NCBI GenBank assembly: GCA_020912385.1
Contig: CP087209.1
Span: 1,984,001 to 2,048,000 of the forward strand
Reading direction: 5' to 3'
DNA: 64,000 nt
From: Neofusicoccum parvum
Lineage: Eukaryota > Ascomycota > Dothideomycetes > Botryosphaeriales > Botryosphaeriaceae
In this document: one piece after another, positions 20,994-33,317 of the stretch
Numbering within the stretch: the stretch's first letter is position 1
Layout: each line of letters opens with the position of its first letter
The notes under the pieces: generated by a model
Database searches by the model: none
What the model was told of the DNA's origin: nothing
What the model saw: the letters and a program-made list of their open reading frames with translations, nothing else
Translations under genes and position numbers: made by a program

Positions 20994-21479
20994 ATTTGCT
21001 CGAACCGGGAAAGTACCTCGGCACGCGAGTCGTGCTCAGGCCACGGTCCCGCCTCGAGCAGGCCGCTAGCTGTCGGAGCCGTGTCAAACACGCCTCCGCC
21101 GCAGACACCACCCCTCCGGTCCCGCCTGCCATTGGGGCCGCCTCCGCTGCTCAACCACCCCCCTCTCCACCGGACGGCCATTTGTCAGCTCCCGACGACG
21201 CTCTCGGCACCATGCCCTCACCCAACCGCTCGCCGCCGCCGCCGACGAGTATCGCCGAGTGGGTGGCGGTTGAGGGAGGAACTTCCTCATTTGTCGCGGC
21301 CTAGCCTGTGTTGGTAAGCAAATGACGCTGTGCCAACGGTGCTTGGGGCTGCCGCCGAAGCGCTCTGCATCGCGGAGGCCTTGTTTAAAACCCCCCCTCC
21401 CTCTGCCCTCTGCCCTCTGCCCTCTGCCGCCGCCACACCTTCCACTGACCCCTACAAGCCGCTCGCAGTCATCGCCACC

Positions 21480-22590
21480 ATGTCCACGCCCACCACCACG
21501 CGCCAATGGGTGCTCAACAAGCAGATTGTCGGCATGCCCGTCCTTGACGGCCCCGACGCCACCTTCTCCCTCAAGACCGCCGATCTCCCTCCGCTCAAGG
21601 ACAACCAGGTCCTCCTCCGCGTCAAATTCCTGTCCAACGACCCCGCCCAGCGCGGCTGGATCGCGCCGCAAAGCTCCCCGGACCGCCTTTATGTCCCTCC
21701 CGTCGAGGCCGGCCAGACCATGCGCGCCAGCGCCATCGCCGAGGTTGTCGAGTCGAAGGCCGCGTCGCTGGCCAAGGGCACGCTTGTGCAGACATTCTCT
21801 GCGGGCTGGACCGAGTACGCCGTTGCCGATGCTGCCGGCCTGCAGGTCCTCCAGGACATCCCTGGCGTCTCGCCGACACACTACCTGGGCGCCCTGGGCC
21901 TCACCGGCCTGACGGCATACTATGGAACGAAGATCATCGCGGAGGCCAAGCCGGAGGACGTCCTCGTCGTGAGCGGTGCCGCGGGTGCTACTGGAAGCAT
22001 GGTCGTGCAGGTGCGTGCCAACTATAGAGCTGTAGAAGCGATGCGATGCTAATTAGCGCAAGCAGATTGCGAAAAAGCTCATTGGCTGCAAGACGGTCAT
22101 TGGCATTGCCGGAAGCGACGCGAAGTGCGAGTGGGTCAAGAGCCTTGGAGCCGACATCTGCCTCAACTACAAGTCCCCCACCTTCAAGAGCGACCTTGTT
22201 GCCGCCACCCCCAGCTATGCCAACGTCTACTTCGACAACGTCGGCGGCGAGATCCTCGACTTCATGCTGTCCCGCATGGCGCAGGAGGGCCGCGTTGCCC
22301 TGTGCGGCGCCATCTCCTCCTACAACGAAACCTCGGGCCTCCAGCTCAAGAACTGGTTCGACGTCATCTCGATGAGGCTCAAGCTCAAGGGCTTCATCGT
22401 GCTCGACTGGGCGCAGCAGGGCAAGGCGAAGGAGAGCATCGGGGAGATTGCGAACGCTGCGAAGGAAGGCAAGATCAAGATCTCCGACGAGGGCGAAACC
22501 GTGGTGCCCACTCAGTTCGACGACATCCCGAAGACCTGGATGAAGCTGTTCGACGGGTCGAACACCGGAAAGCTGGTGACGAAGCTGTAG
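21480..22590 (+). CDS. NADPH-dependent MDR-family oxidoreductase (double-bond reductase type)
   Basis: Exons 21480-22010 and 22066-22590. The 55-bp intron has GTGCGT and AGCAG ends and a GCTAAT branch site. Total 351 residues. It belongs to the zinc-independent branch of medium-chain dehydrogenases (leukotriene B4 12-hydroxydehydrogenase / prostaglandin reductase type), which reduce activated C=C bonds with NADPH. Seen in sequence: the N-terminal GroES-like part with FLSNDPAQRGW; the hinge GALGLTGLTAYYG; the nucleotide-binding VVSGAAGATGSMVVQIAKKL with the intron after VVQ; then VYFDNVGGEILD and GRVALCGAISSYN. All are characteristic of this family. The catalytic-zinc ligands of alcohol dehydrogenases are absent. 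The ATG at 21480 sits in a strong context (CGCCACCATGTCC); the upstream open frame is C-rich leader. Natural substrate unknown. Confidence 0.9.
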
Positions 22591-23904
22591 AGCGAATGAA
22601 AAAAAATGTTGGGAGGCGCGTCGGTTCTGTACGGCCGTTTGCAAAGGGGCAGATGGTCAGTGAGTCCTGTTGGCTTAAGCCCAACGGGACAGTGCACACT
22701 CGGCATCGCGATACCAAAATTGCGGTGCGTGTGCCGGGCAGCGTTTGGGGTATTCTTAGGAGCGGAGAACGGCCTGAGACACGGAGTTGCGCTATCATCA
22801 ATCGTACGTTCTCGCACTGTCTTGCATGCGTTCCCTATTTTTGATTTCCGAGACTGAACACGGCAAGCGACGCTGGTCCGCTTAATTATTGCTGTGATGA
22901 TCAAATTCTCTGGCGAAGCTCGTGCGTCTTCCTTTCCATTTCTCACGCCTTCTGGAAGTCGGTGAGCCCCACGCTGCGCGTGACCCGTGACGCAGATTCC
23001 CAGGACGCTGGCAGCCCAAGCAGCCCTCAAATGGACCAGAAGCGCCTCCGCCAGCCCGCAAATTTTCTCCGCCCCTCCAGCACGCAGCAAGCGGCGGGCT
23101 CGCAGGGCAGTGCGACTGGCCAATGCAGATCCGCCAGCGGATGATCGACCGTCAACGGTCCGACGCGGATGCCTTCCAACGCTCGTGCCCGGCTCCCAGG
23201 CCTCTACTCATAAAAAAAGCAAACGCGCCGTAAGACATGACCAAGTCGTTTCCCATAAAGCCCGCGCCGCGCTGCCGCTGCCCGCCTTCCCGCGGGCTCC
23301 GTTGTCATGACCACAACAGCAGCAGCAGCAGCCAGCCCTGCCCGGATCTCTCCCACCTGACACGGCTCTCGCGGGTCGAGCCCAAAACGCTTCCCTGACA
23401 ACACCTAAGCGCAGCGAGTAATCCGCTCCGCCCGCCCACGGGAAGACCTCAACTTCGTCTTGGACCTCCGGTGCTGCCTGGTACGCGCGACTCCACCCGC
23501 CCCTCTTCCCGCAGGCAATCAGCAGTGACTGACGAGGGCCGTCGCAGACTCAACACCAGCACAGCCCGTTCAGCGGAGAGATCGACAGGCTGCAGCTGTA
23601 TGACAACCCCCCTCGTCCGGACCTCAATCGCATAAAGGGCCAGCGTCGCCGACAAGCTCGGGAGCCTCACAACCTCCCAATCCGCCATCAGCGACACCTT
23701 CTCGTCAATTCCTGCGACGGTCGACCCCCTCCTTCCGCGGAGACCCTCAAGAGGCACGCCATCGCGAACCAAGACCCCGCTCTTGAGCCAACAGAGCCAG
23801 TTCGACGAACTCCCAACGCCGCTTACAATTCTCGAGCCGTCACCTGCCGCTCCAGTTCCTCGACAACACCACACGCGACCGGGCACAACAACAAAGCCAC
23901 AACA
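22591..23904. other. intergenic, no gene seen
   Basis: About 1.3 kb between two plus-strand genes. The 23,800-23,904 end is A/C-rich and looks like the leader of the next small gene. ORFs of up to about 200 codons here are on the wrong strand or have Arg/Ser-rich composition without structure. Confidence 0.45.
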
Positions 23905-24111
23905 ATGTGCAAAGAGTTCGAGAAGATCCACGCCTGCCACCACTACGGTGACAAGCGCCTCGAGATGTGCGAGCCCATCCGCGCGCGGCGAGGCTTCTGC
24001 CTCGGTGTCGCAGAGTTCTACGAGCGCGTCGTCGAAAAGTGTCCAAGCTGCCAGCGCGCCGAGGGATGGCTGCATGAAGGAAAAACCGCGACGGCAGCTG
24101 TTGCCAAGTGA
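23905..24111 (+). CDS. small Cys/His-rich protein (paralogue 1)
   Basis: A 68-residue ORF with a clean A/C-rich leader (ACAACAATGTGC). Cysteines are at residues 2, 11, 22, 32, 47 and 50, with His at 13. This gives C-x8-C-x-H-x8-C-x9-C-x14-C-x2-C. There is no signal peptide, so a cytosolic or nuclear zinc-binding protein is possible. The same spacing starts the second small gene at 26467, so the two look like members of one family. I do not recognise a named domain. Spliced extension at the 3' end cannot be excluded. The shared pattern in two neighbouring genes is the main argument that this short ORF is real. Confidence 0.65.
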   Translation: MCKEFEKIHACHHYGDKRLEMCEPIRARRGFCLGVAEFYERVVEKCPSCQRAEGWLHEGKTATAAVAK

Positions 24112-26466
24112 GGGCAGAGCACAGTAGCCCCACTGGAAGCGACTCCTTGCTCTTCCGGCGTGCGCGCTGTCTCTGTCCCTTCCATCCCTCTGTCTCCCCT
24201 TGGATCCTCAATTCTCGACCCGGCTGGCTCCGCGATTTCGGCCCCCACGAACTTTTCCCTTCCTCTTTTCGGACCGCTGAAATACGTGGCTCGACAAGAG
24301 GGTTTGGTTGTGGGGCCGACTTGCTCTCGTTTTCCTTTCCTTTTCCTTCTCTCCTTCTGACTTTTTCTCGTTCTGAAAACTCATGACACTAGATTGGTAC
24401 GGACCTTGACATTTCCTTGCAAAATTTTGTATGATACCCCCGGCGTGGAGTGAAGGATTTTCTTTCCTTTCTATTCTCATCATTGCATTTTATAGCGTCT
24501 CCTTCTTGTTCTTTCTCCTCTTCGTTTGCCCGATGACGGAATGAATATTCTCTTACTCTTCTATTGTACTTCTGTTTTTCTTACTCTTTTGGCATCTCCG
24601 TCATCATTGATTTCCATCCTTTTATTCTGATATCCTTATAGCGTTTACTGTTTTCATTGGTTAGCGACAAAAGCGTCTCATCTCTATCTTACATACCACA
24701 ATCCTTCCTCCCGGAAGCCAATTGGCTTCACCAAGCTATGCCATATTATGAATGCGGTGAAACAGTGAAGATTCGCGTATACTACTTTATGCTTTAACGC
24801 GAGTAACATGGCTGACTAATCCCGATGGAACTCCTCAACACCAGCAGGTCCTCAAGCCTTCCAATTGTCTGCGCACACGTCCCGTGAAGGGTGCCCGATT
24901 AACTACCACCGTCCTCACAGGCCCGAAGTGGGATCAACCTGCCACAAAGAAACTGCAGCACGTGTCTAAGTATCTGCTGAGGCCAGCACCATAGAAATGT
25001 GCAATACATTCACTCAAAATTATCATTCAGCTGCCTCATATCTCGGGCCTTCAAAGCCGTCATCCTTTATCGGCAAAGATATCTCTTGTCTATCAATGTG
25101 AAGATTCTAGTCTCTGCCGAGGTCCTCTTTTTAAACCAGGCTGTTAGCATCACATGCCTCCCTGAGAGTTCTTTGTAACGCCCATTCCATTGTAGATGTT
25201 CCAGCATGGGGTCTGTGGGCAAGGGGTGCTGATCGTTTTATGATACATGGTAGGCGGGTGCTGGCTGTGACTGCTGGATTTGCATTGCTTTTTCTGGCAC
25301 GTCGTGTGGTTTCTCGCTACGAGGGCGGGTCGTGACGTATTGCAACAACTTCGCGCATACCTTCATGGGAAATTGAAGCATTCATCCGGATGGGTTTGAA
25401 ATTATTTTCACTGCATATTTGGATCGGAACAAATGCTCCAACTGCTCATGTGTGAACTTGTTGCAATATCTGTTAGTGCTCTTGCCAATTCAAGTTCGGC
25501 TTGACATTGAATTAGTCTTCAGCACCTGACAAGGATTTTTCGGAAAACCTTACTTCGATTGAAAGGCACATGCAGCCAACTGACAGCTCATACAAGGAGG
25601 CCATTCGCAGTGCATTCATGGCGATGGCCGAAGATGTTACTTTCCTATGATTAGTTGGATTATTGCCCGGTGAGCCTGCTCAACCGTAACTGTCGACTTC
25701 GGACTATCGTAGCATTATCACCGTATGTAAGTGTCAACCATAAGGTATATTCTCTAATAATATTGGAATCAATGAATTAGTCGAACCAATTTATTTTGTT
25801 TTTGTGGTTTACATCAAGTGGAAGAGAGAACTTGAATTTATACTTCATATGCGTCATTAATCTGTGGACATGACAGGTAAAGTTTGACTATAAAGGGTAT
25901 ACTTGAAGTTTCAGGTGGTTGCACAAGATCATTGTGTTGCCCGAAAGAGAGAACTTTAAGTGTGTCGGCGTTTGTCGCCGCTATCACAGCCAACGGCATG
26001 GAAAATCTGCAAACGAGTCTGCGGACTGACGTGCAAACAAGAGATGAATTGTCAAATAAAGCATAGTTCAATCATCTGCCTGACATGAGCCTCTAGCATG
26101 AGATATAGCGAGAGCCCTCTTGACGGCCCCCATACCAAAAAGCGGTACTAAACCCTGGACATCTCCGCCGTACCCACGTCACTCGTCGACCCTCACAAGT
26201 ACGCAGACAAAAAGCTATGACGATTTCGCAGCACGAGCTCTGCTTACTGCTAAGACATGCCATGTGATCTAGAGTAGCGCCGCTGCAGCAGCAGCCAGAA
26301 AAAGGAAATATCCACCCACCGATACGAACACCTTGACGACACCCCGCACTTCCAAGCAAACGCAACACACGATACCCAAGCAATAAGACAAGCTTCCTAG
26401 CAGCATTTTGTCGACCAGGACGCGTTTCGATCTCCCCCATTACAGCACAAGAAAGTTTACGTCAAG
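24112..26466. other. gene-poor, relatively AT-rich stretch
   Basis: About 2.35 kb with no coding frame longer than 120 codons, of lower GC content than its surroundings. It begins with a T-rich 3' UTR of the preceding gene. It contains one introner-like copy (25369-25445). No transposase, reverse transcriptase or long terminal repeat was seen. Confidence 0.5.
25369..25445 (+). mobile_element. introner-like element, copy G, outside any recognised gene
   Basis: The 5' arm AATTGAAGCATTCATCCGG (25371-25389) is followed by ATGGGTTTG, and the 3' arm is TTTGGATCGGAACAAATGCT (25419-25438) followed by CCAACTGCTCATG. Arm sequence, spacing and the ATGGGTTTG block match intronic copies A, B, D and F; orientation is plus strand. 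If it lies in an intron, a GTGACG donor at 25332 and a TCTTCAG acceptor ending at 25522 would give 191 bp, the size of the other copies. No flanking exon can be recognised. Confidence 0.7.
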
Positions 26467-26649
26467 ATGTGCTTGCAGATCGTCACCAAGTACGCCTGCG
26501 GCCACAAGAAGAAGACGCGTCGGATCCTCTGCACCAGAGCGCAAGGGACGTCGTGCGGCAACATCAGGGTGACGGAGAACCAGTCCGTCTTCAAATGCAG
26601 GATAAACTGCCCCGGCGTGCATGGTTCGGAGTCTCCATGGCTATATTGA
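26467..26649 (+). CDS. small Cys/His-rich protein (paralogue 2)
   Basis: A 60-residue ORF with cysteines at residues 2, 11, 22, 30, 44 and 48 and His at 13: C-x8-C-x-H-x8-C-x7-C-x13-C-x3-C. The first three cysteines and the histidine are spaced exactly as in the 68-residue protein at 23905, and the start (MC...K.xAC.H) aligns. The N-terminal half is strongly basic (GHKKKTRR). There is no signal peptide. The His and six Cys could form a small zinc-stabilised fold (inference). The leader just upstream (GTCAAGATG) is a good fungal start context. Confidence 0.65.
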   Translation: MCLQIVTKYACGHKKKTRRILCTRAQGTSCGNIRVTENQSVFKCRINCPGVHGSESPWLY

Positions 26650-26827
26650 AGCTGACGAGGCTGGCGGTTCGGCGCCACTGCAAGGCGCCACTCATATAAG
26701 CAGTAATATCAAGCGCTTCATTAAGAACGATTTTGCGTTCTTTACTACCGAGTGAAAAAAATCACCATAACCACAGCTGCAACCACGACTTTCCAATTTC
26801 CCTTTTTTTTCCCCTCGCCATTCGCAT

Positions 26828-29800
26828 CTACCTTCCCCCGACCAACCCCTCCACCTTCTCCCTCAACGCCTTCACCCCCTCCTCACCCCCACCGTTCGCA
26901 CTCACCCACTCCTCCGCCTTCTCAACCACCAACTCCCACGCCTCCTCCTCATCCGCCAACCGCGTCCTGAAGAACGCAATCGCCAGCAGCGTCGCCGCAA
27001 CCCTGCCCTCCTCCACCCCGCTCTCCAGCGCCTTCCCCCCCGCCACCCCCACAATCTCGAGCAGCCTCTCCGTCCACTCCCAGCAGCCCTCGAAGCCCTG
27101 CAGCGCGACGAGGCGCTGCAGCAGCGGCAGCGCCGGGTCGTCCGCGCCCCCCGGCGCCGCCTCCTCGTCCGAGTAGTCCAGCAGATCCCCACCGGCGCCC
27201 GCGCGCGGCGCAACCGGCCCAGCACCGACCTTCACCTTCTTCCTCTTCTTGACGTCAAGCGGCCTCGCCGACGCGGCCGTCGGGCGAGCCGAGGCCATGC
27301 ACATGCCGATGCTGCCGTCCAGCCGGACGCTCGCGAGCCCGGCGCCGGGCGGCCGCGGCGCCGCCATGATGCCTTCCGGCACGGCCGCGCTCCTGGTCTC
27401 CGTCCGCATCCGCTTCGCGGGCTCGGCGGCGCCGGGCGCGGGCGCGCTGAGCTTGTCGGCGGTGCGCAGGCGGAAGCCCTTGAGGGCCAGGCCGCCGCGG
27501 GTCCCTCCGCGAGTGCCTCCGCGAGTGCCTCCACGAGTACCGTATGAGGCGGGGGCCATCATGCGGCGGTTGTGCGCCGGTTGCTGCTCGAGGAGCATGA
27601 GGCTTTGTTGGTACTCGGCGAGGGTGGGACTGCGTTCATCTGGTGGCACCGTTTTGTTAGCTGCGGCGTGTCGACGACGACGAGGTTCGCGTTTGGGTTC
27701 TTGGCCGGTGAGGCCGGGCATAAGGTGCTTTTCGCCCTCTTCCTCCTGGGGGAAGAGGGGGCCAAGGGTTCTCGGGGGTGGGTGCTTACCGGCTGCAACC
27801 TGTGGCTCCTCGTCCAGGTACTCCCACTCTTGATCCATCTTGCCCTCTTCTTCTTTCTCGGCCTTCTTCTCCTCCTCCAGTGCAACGAAGGAGCACCATT
27901 TGCCCCCGACCTGGAACTCAACGCCGAGCCGGACGGCTTCGCGCTCCACCAGCTCGTCCCAGCGGCCTTCGAGCTTCTGCTTCAACTTGGCACCGGTTGC
28001 GTCGACGGCTTCCGAAAGCCAGCCTCGTCCTTCTTCGAGCTCGAGGACGGCTTTGCGAGCTGCAAGCTGGTGGATGGTTTCACCCTTTCCGCCATTCTCT
28101 GCCGCGGCCTTGATCGGAATCTCAAGCTCGAGCGGCCCTTGAGGTGAAGTGCCGCGGAGAATGACGGAGGTTGGCGTGCGGATTGCGGCAGGTGAGTCGG
28201 GGGAGAGCAGTAAGTAGATGGTGCTACGGTTGAATGGGAAGAGCGGTGGGATACGAGAGGGGGCTTGAAGAATGGCAGGGGCTGTCAGCGGGGGCAGATG
28301 AGCGTAGCGGTCTTGACCACCAGAAGACGTCGATTTCGTCTCCGGGGCGTCCAGATCGACAGATTCGTCGAAGAGCGAGATTGGTTTCTTCGGCGCCTAC
28401 AAATTTGTATTAGTCAAGGTGTTCTGGTTGCGAAATTAAGGGCTTTTAGCAACTGACCTTATCCACCTGCTTCTTAGGTTCATCTTCGTCAAGCTTTAGG
28501 TCAACACGCAGGCTGTCTGTGACCTTCTCGATAAGCTCGAAGTCATCATCCGTACCGGCTTTCTCGTCCTCATCTGCGTACTTGACCTCTAGGCTGTAGT
28601 CTGTAATGTGCGGCGTCAAAGCACCCTTCAACATCCGCACGACCTTGCTATCCAGTTTCTCATTGTCACCAACTGCCTGTGAGAAACCATTGCCAGCCCG
28701 CGCAACACCTTCAACAAGTGCGGAGCTTGCATCAAGGCCTACGCCGAGAGTGAACACACGTATCTGCTCCTTCTTCTCGTTGATCTGCTCATTGAGGTAG
28801 GCGAATATCTGCTCATGGCCCCAGACATCACCGTCGGTGAGAAGCATGACTTCGAGCTCCATGTCCTTGTAGCGTTTCTCGATGGTGGCTTTGAGTGGCT
28901 CGAAGATCTCGGTGCCGCCGTAGTTGGCAGAAAAGCTCTCGACATGCTTAATGGCCTCGTTTAGAGAGCTCTGCGAGTAAGCCTTACTCTTCGGCCAAAG
29001 GAACGAGTAACGGCTGCCAAAAGAGCAGATGTTGAATTTGACACCGAGTGGCAAGCTCTTGAGGAACACCTTCAGAGCTGCAATTGCCGTGGGAATTTTG
29101 CGGCCGCTCATACTGCCGCTGCGATCGCAGACGAACACAATCTCTGGCCTGATAGGCTGCAGTGAGAACTTCGGGACCAGTGTCGTCATCAGTGCGCGCT
29201 GGTGGGGTATGCGCGGGTGAATCTCCAACATCGCTGTGGGATTTCCCGTGTCCTTCGCAACAATCTGAACGACAAAATCTTTGTCGAGCTCCGCAGTACC
29301 CAGACTCAGCGATGCTGAAGCCTTCGTCATCGTAGGCTCAGCGTCCGGAGATGTCGAAGTGGTCCCCATTGAAACGGCGATGGGGTGGGTTGGTGAGCGA
29401 AGTTGCTTGATGAACGACCCGTCATCCAGGACTGCGTCGACAATAATCTCCATGCCGGAGTTGGCCTGCGCATGAGGCGAGTCTGCATTATTGAGCAGCT
29501 CACCAGGGTACTCACCGTATCGAGGAGCGATGGCAGTTGGGATGGTGAAGCGGATGCCGTCGACCTCAGCGTCATGCTTCAGCTCACCAAGATATGTGAT
29601 CTCGGAGACGATGGTGGCTCCAGGCGGGATGTTGCCGACAGTCGTGGTGAATACGTCAGAAGCATCAGGCAGCTGTTCCAGGAGACCAGCCGTCTCGCCG
29701 CGCTCGACGGCCTCATCGAAGTCGGCCTTGGCTCTCTCCTTCTCCTTGACTTGACCTTTGATGGTGCGATCGCCTACACGGCATGTGAATCCGACAACGG

Positions 29801-30029
29801 AGACTCCGTCGTAAAGCGGAAAGGTATACCGCGCGTTCTTGATAGCCTTGGTAGCATTAGGATTTGTGAAGGTCTGAGTGAGGACTGTCCGAGAAGTTCT
29901 CGAGAGAATGGTTGTGTGTGACTTGAGTGCGACCTGAGGAAGGTAGTTTCTGTGCCACTGGTTCCAGTACTGGTTTTCGGGGTGGTAAGTCGAGTAGTAA
30001 AACCCGCAGATGTGAGGGCCTCCGGCCAT
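26828..30029 (-). CDS. VIT and von Willebrand factor A domain protein
   Basis: Exons 30029-28458 and 28396-26828, with a 61-bp intron (GTCAGT donor, TTGTAG acceptor); 1,046 residues. A VIT domain spans about residues 15-150 (with NARYTFPLYDGVSVVGF and GNIPPGATIVSEITY). A vWA domain spans about 295-470 with a complete MIDAS: DRSGS at 302-306 and a later LLTDGDV. The C-terminal half is basic and disordered. It holds a four-fold GGTR repeat encoded by 12-bp units (27498-27542), then ends in LVALQGFEGCWEW, the conserved tail of fungal and metazoan VIT/vWA proteins. There is no signal peptide, unlike secreted inter-alpha-trypsin heavy chains, so an intracellular metal-dependent adaptor is inferred. 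The ATG at 30029 immediately precedes the conserved region; the upstream frame is leader. Confidence 0.9.
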
Positions 30030-33000
30030 GATGAACGATGGATGATATTCACGCGGGTGAAGGCTTGGCGTTGGGGCTGACGAGACACACGATGTGCTGG
30101 CAGCAGCGGGTTGACTTCTTGTCCTTGCTTTGCAGAGAGTGAAGAAGGATGTCACGTTCAAAGAGAGTCTGCGCCTTAAGTACCCGAGCGGGTGTGGCGC
30201 AGCCTTGCTGCCTACTGCAGAATACGGCTGCCTGGAAACAACAGTCATGCCTATGATGTCTTTTGGAGACTTTTGTGGGGGAAAGTGTGGGGTAGTCGTG
30301 CTTGGAGTCTGGAATTCCCTCAGTTGTGATGGGCTCCCCAACAGTGTTTGCTCATGTACATACAGGGTGAGCGGGGCGAGGAGGTGGCGTTGGAGGCGCA
30401 CCAGATGGATTGCTGGCGTTGGCCCGTGCTCCGTAGAAGGAATCCTCTTGCCCGCAAAACGCAAACATCTACAAGTAGCTCGATCTCTCGGGTGAAGTGA
30501 GAATTGATGGCACCCGTTTGTAGCGTCACTTGTAGCCTCGTGGTGATCGACTCAGCTGCACCGGCTCAATGAGGTTTACTGTGCCACATCCACCTTATCT
30601 ATGGTGTCAGTCATGACTCACGAGCTGTTGGGTGCGATGTGCGCGCAAAGGATCTCGCTGGTGCGGAGATGCTCAAACATATCAACCGAATTGGATCCTG
30701 GTCGATCAATACCACGGGGCGCCGTCGGTGTGCCAGCAAAACTAGCCAGACGATCGTGGACTGCTTGCTCATGACAAGTGCTAGCGCCCATGCTGCTTTT
30801 TCGTCGCTTGCTCTGCTTTTTCGTCGTCCGGCGACGGTCTGGTGCGAGCCAGCGCATACCGCCAGCTCAACTACTGGCGATAGGTGTGCGGCGTCTTTTT
30901 CGTCCTGCCGGCCGATGCCGCGTCCGCGCGCCTCGAGCACGGCGGCTGGGAGCACCCATGCTCCCGCAGAGCCCGAAGCCCCGGGTTCAGATCGAGAGAA
31001 AAAGCACCTGTTTGAGTTGAAGAAAACGTGCGTACGCGACATCAGGCAGCCACATCCCGGCGCGGCAGACCAAAGAGGATATCGGCAGCTTTGGAAGGTT
31101 AAGGGCGAGGCTGAAAAGCGAGAATCCTCGCTCAGAGCAGCAATGACTGCGTCGATCTGCGGGTCCCCGGCTTCAGCCGCAAGTCGAGAGCGATCTGAGA
31201 TTGAAGCACGATTCGAGACTCGGACGAGAGAGCTCTGGCAGCGCAGACCTCGTGGTCGGCAGGCTGTCTGGACCGGTACCTGGCAGGATTCCGCCGCTCT
31301 GCTGCCATTGGCGGAGGTCGCGGCGTCAGCAACGGCGAAACCGACAGGCACAAGGGCATAGCGAGATGAACACGGCTCTCTCAAAGTAGGTGGAGATGCG
31401 GAGGAGCGCGGTGCGGTGGATAGATTGAGGCACGGGAAGCCAGGGCATGCCTTCTGCTGCGCGCGGGACAGGCCGCCCGCAGATACAGGCGGATCGGGTG
31501 TTTCGCGCACTGTCCGCAGGCAAAGAATAAGGTTGTGCGGCCGTCGGGGCGATACAGATGCTCTCGGCCGGCGGCTGCGAGCGAGTCGGTCGCCAGCTCC
31601 GTGGATGCATGGCGCCTGGCCCAAAGCAGATTCCCATGAGGCCATGGGCTGTGGCGAGGCTACGCAGCGACTCGTATCCGCGCCTGCCAGCACTTGGGAT
31701 CCACTGCCCAAGCAGCTGTAGAATCGATTGCCTCTGCCCCGCCCGCCGGCGCGCACCCGAGCAGATGGCGCGACTCGTGGTGCGGCAGCAGCGCGCGGGC
31801 GGGGGTGCAGACGCACGCCAGCAGGATTTATCGCGCTTCTATTCTTTCTGGTGCAACGGTGCGAGGGCACCGCGGGTCTTGGCTGGCAGCGAGGCGACCG
31901 GCGGGCGTGAGACGGCGACGAGTCGTGAAGACTGGAGGATCAGCAGGGCCCAATTGCGATCGCCCGCGCCGGCTGCATCCCTCTCGCTCTCGCTCGCTCG
32001 CTTGCCCGCACTCGCTCTAACGACCAGCGTGCCCTGAGCCAGGCGAAACGTTTGCGCGCCATCGCGTCAAGCCAGCCGCGCCGGACTGCGCTCGCGCCAC
32101 GCCAGAACACGCCCGCCCGTTAGCGACCGTCGGCCTTCGACCTCACCCCCACCACCGCCTTGTCGCCATCGGATCGTCGGAGCGTGTGCCCTCTTGCGCA
32201 TCTCTCCCGCCAGGGGTCGTATCCACGGCCCGTCGCCATTGGCCGGCCTGCCAGGGCATCGCTTGCAACCCTCATCAGCCGCCCTAGCTCTATGATAACG
32301 ACACGGCCTGCAGCCTAAGAATAGCAACCCTGCCGCTCCGCCGGCCTCGCTCGTCCAGTAGCTGCTTCACCACCGCTGCTTCATGACCACTCTGCCTGCG
32401 ACATGGCGCCGTCTAACAGGATCGAGCGTCCCACGGGGAGCATCATGCCTGCCTTAGGACACCACACCTCCCGCCGTGCCCTCTGCCTGGTACGAGTACC
32501 GTGAATCCAATGCCACGGCATGCCGCCACCCAAGAACACCGGCCTCCCGCCCGACGGCACTTGTCCGTTCGTGCTGGACATGTCCGGGGCCGTCGCCGAC
32601 GGGGCCAGCGCGAGCAGCAGAGCCCAGCTTCCGCCGCCTCGCCCGTGCGACACTTCCAGAACGCAGGCTCTCCGCGCAAGGATCGCTATCGTGCAGATAC
32701 GGGCGGCGATGTCCGCAAGCTGACGGGCTGACCTGCCGGAGCCTTAGGGTTTTAGCTTTTTTTCAAGGTTGTTGGGAGCAGCCGATAGCGTGGTCCAGAA
32801 GCGCAATCCGCTGCAAATCATGCCCATGTCCCAAACGAGGGTCCCGCTGTGCCACAATTCCTCTTTCGGGCCAAGCTGCGCGATGAAGCGTCCGTGGAGG
32901 CGTCTCTAGCCTGCTCCAGCTCTCCCAGGGTGCCGGTCGCGCCCTCTGGACGTGGCACTGAGCCGCCGCAAGACGCTATCTCGCCTGCCCGTAGCTGCCT

Positions 33001-33317
33001 ACCCACCCCGGCAGCAATCCTTTTCCGAGCTCAATATATCTCCATGCCGTCTCCCAGGATTTTTTCCTACTTCACGCTCCGCCTTTCGCTTTCTGCGTGA
33101 CCAGCCACAGGACGTGCGCCTTGGCGTTCATCTCTCGTTATTTACCTCCCTGCTCTTTCTTGGACACTCGTATAGCCCTCCAAGCAAAGACCTGCGCATT
33201 CCCGGGCGCATTGCCATCCGTTTCCCGCCCAGACGCAATCGTTTGCCGTCTTGTATTGGTCTTTCACCTGTCCGTTGTTAACATCGGCTGCCGGGATCTA
33301 CCCGCGAACTCTCTCCA
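30030..33317. other. 3.3-kb divergent intergenic region, no gene seen
   Basis: This lies between the VIT/vWA gene (-) and the glycosyltransferase gene (+). Open frames such as 30611-31870 (-) are Arg/Ala/Ser-rich with no family signature. The 33,000-33,317 part is pyrimidine-rich and probably the transcribed leader of the glycosyltransferase gene. No repeats or RNA genes were recognised. Confidence 0.5.

Larger units (their letters stand above)
18902..21479. other. intergenic: divergent upstream regions, no gene seen
   Basis: About 2.6 kb between the giant gene (-) and the MDR reductase (+). The first part is GC-rich with many accidental open frames on both strands; none has coherent composition or plausible splicing. 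It contains an (AG)n run and a 41-bp tandem array, listed separately. The last 100 bp is a C-rich leader with three CCTCTGC repeats. Confidence 0.5.
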
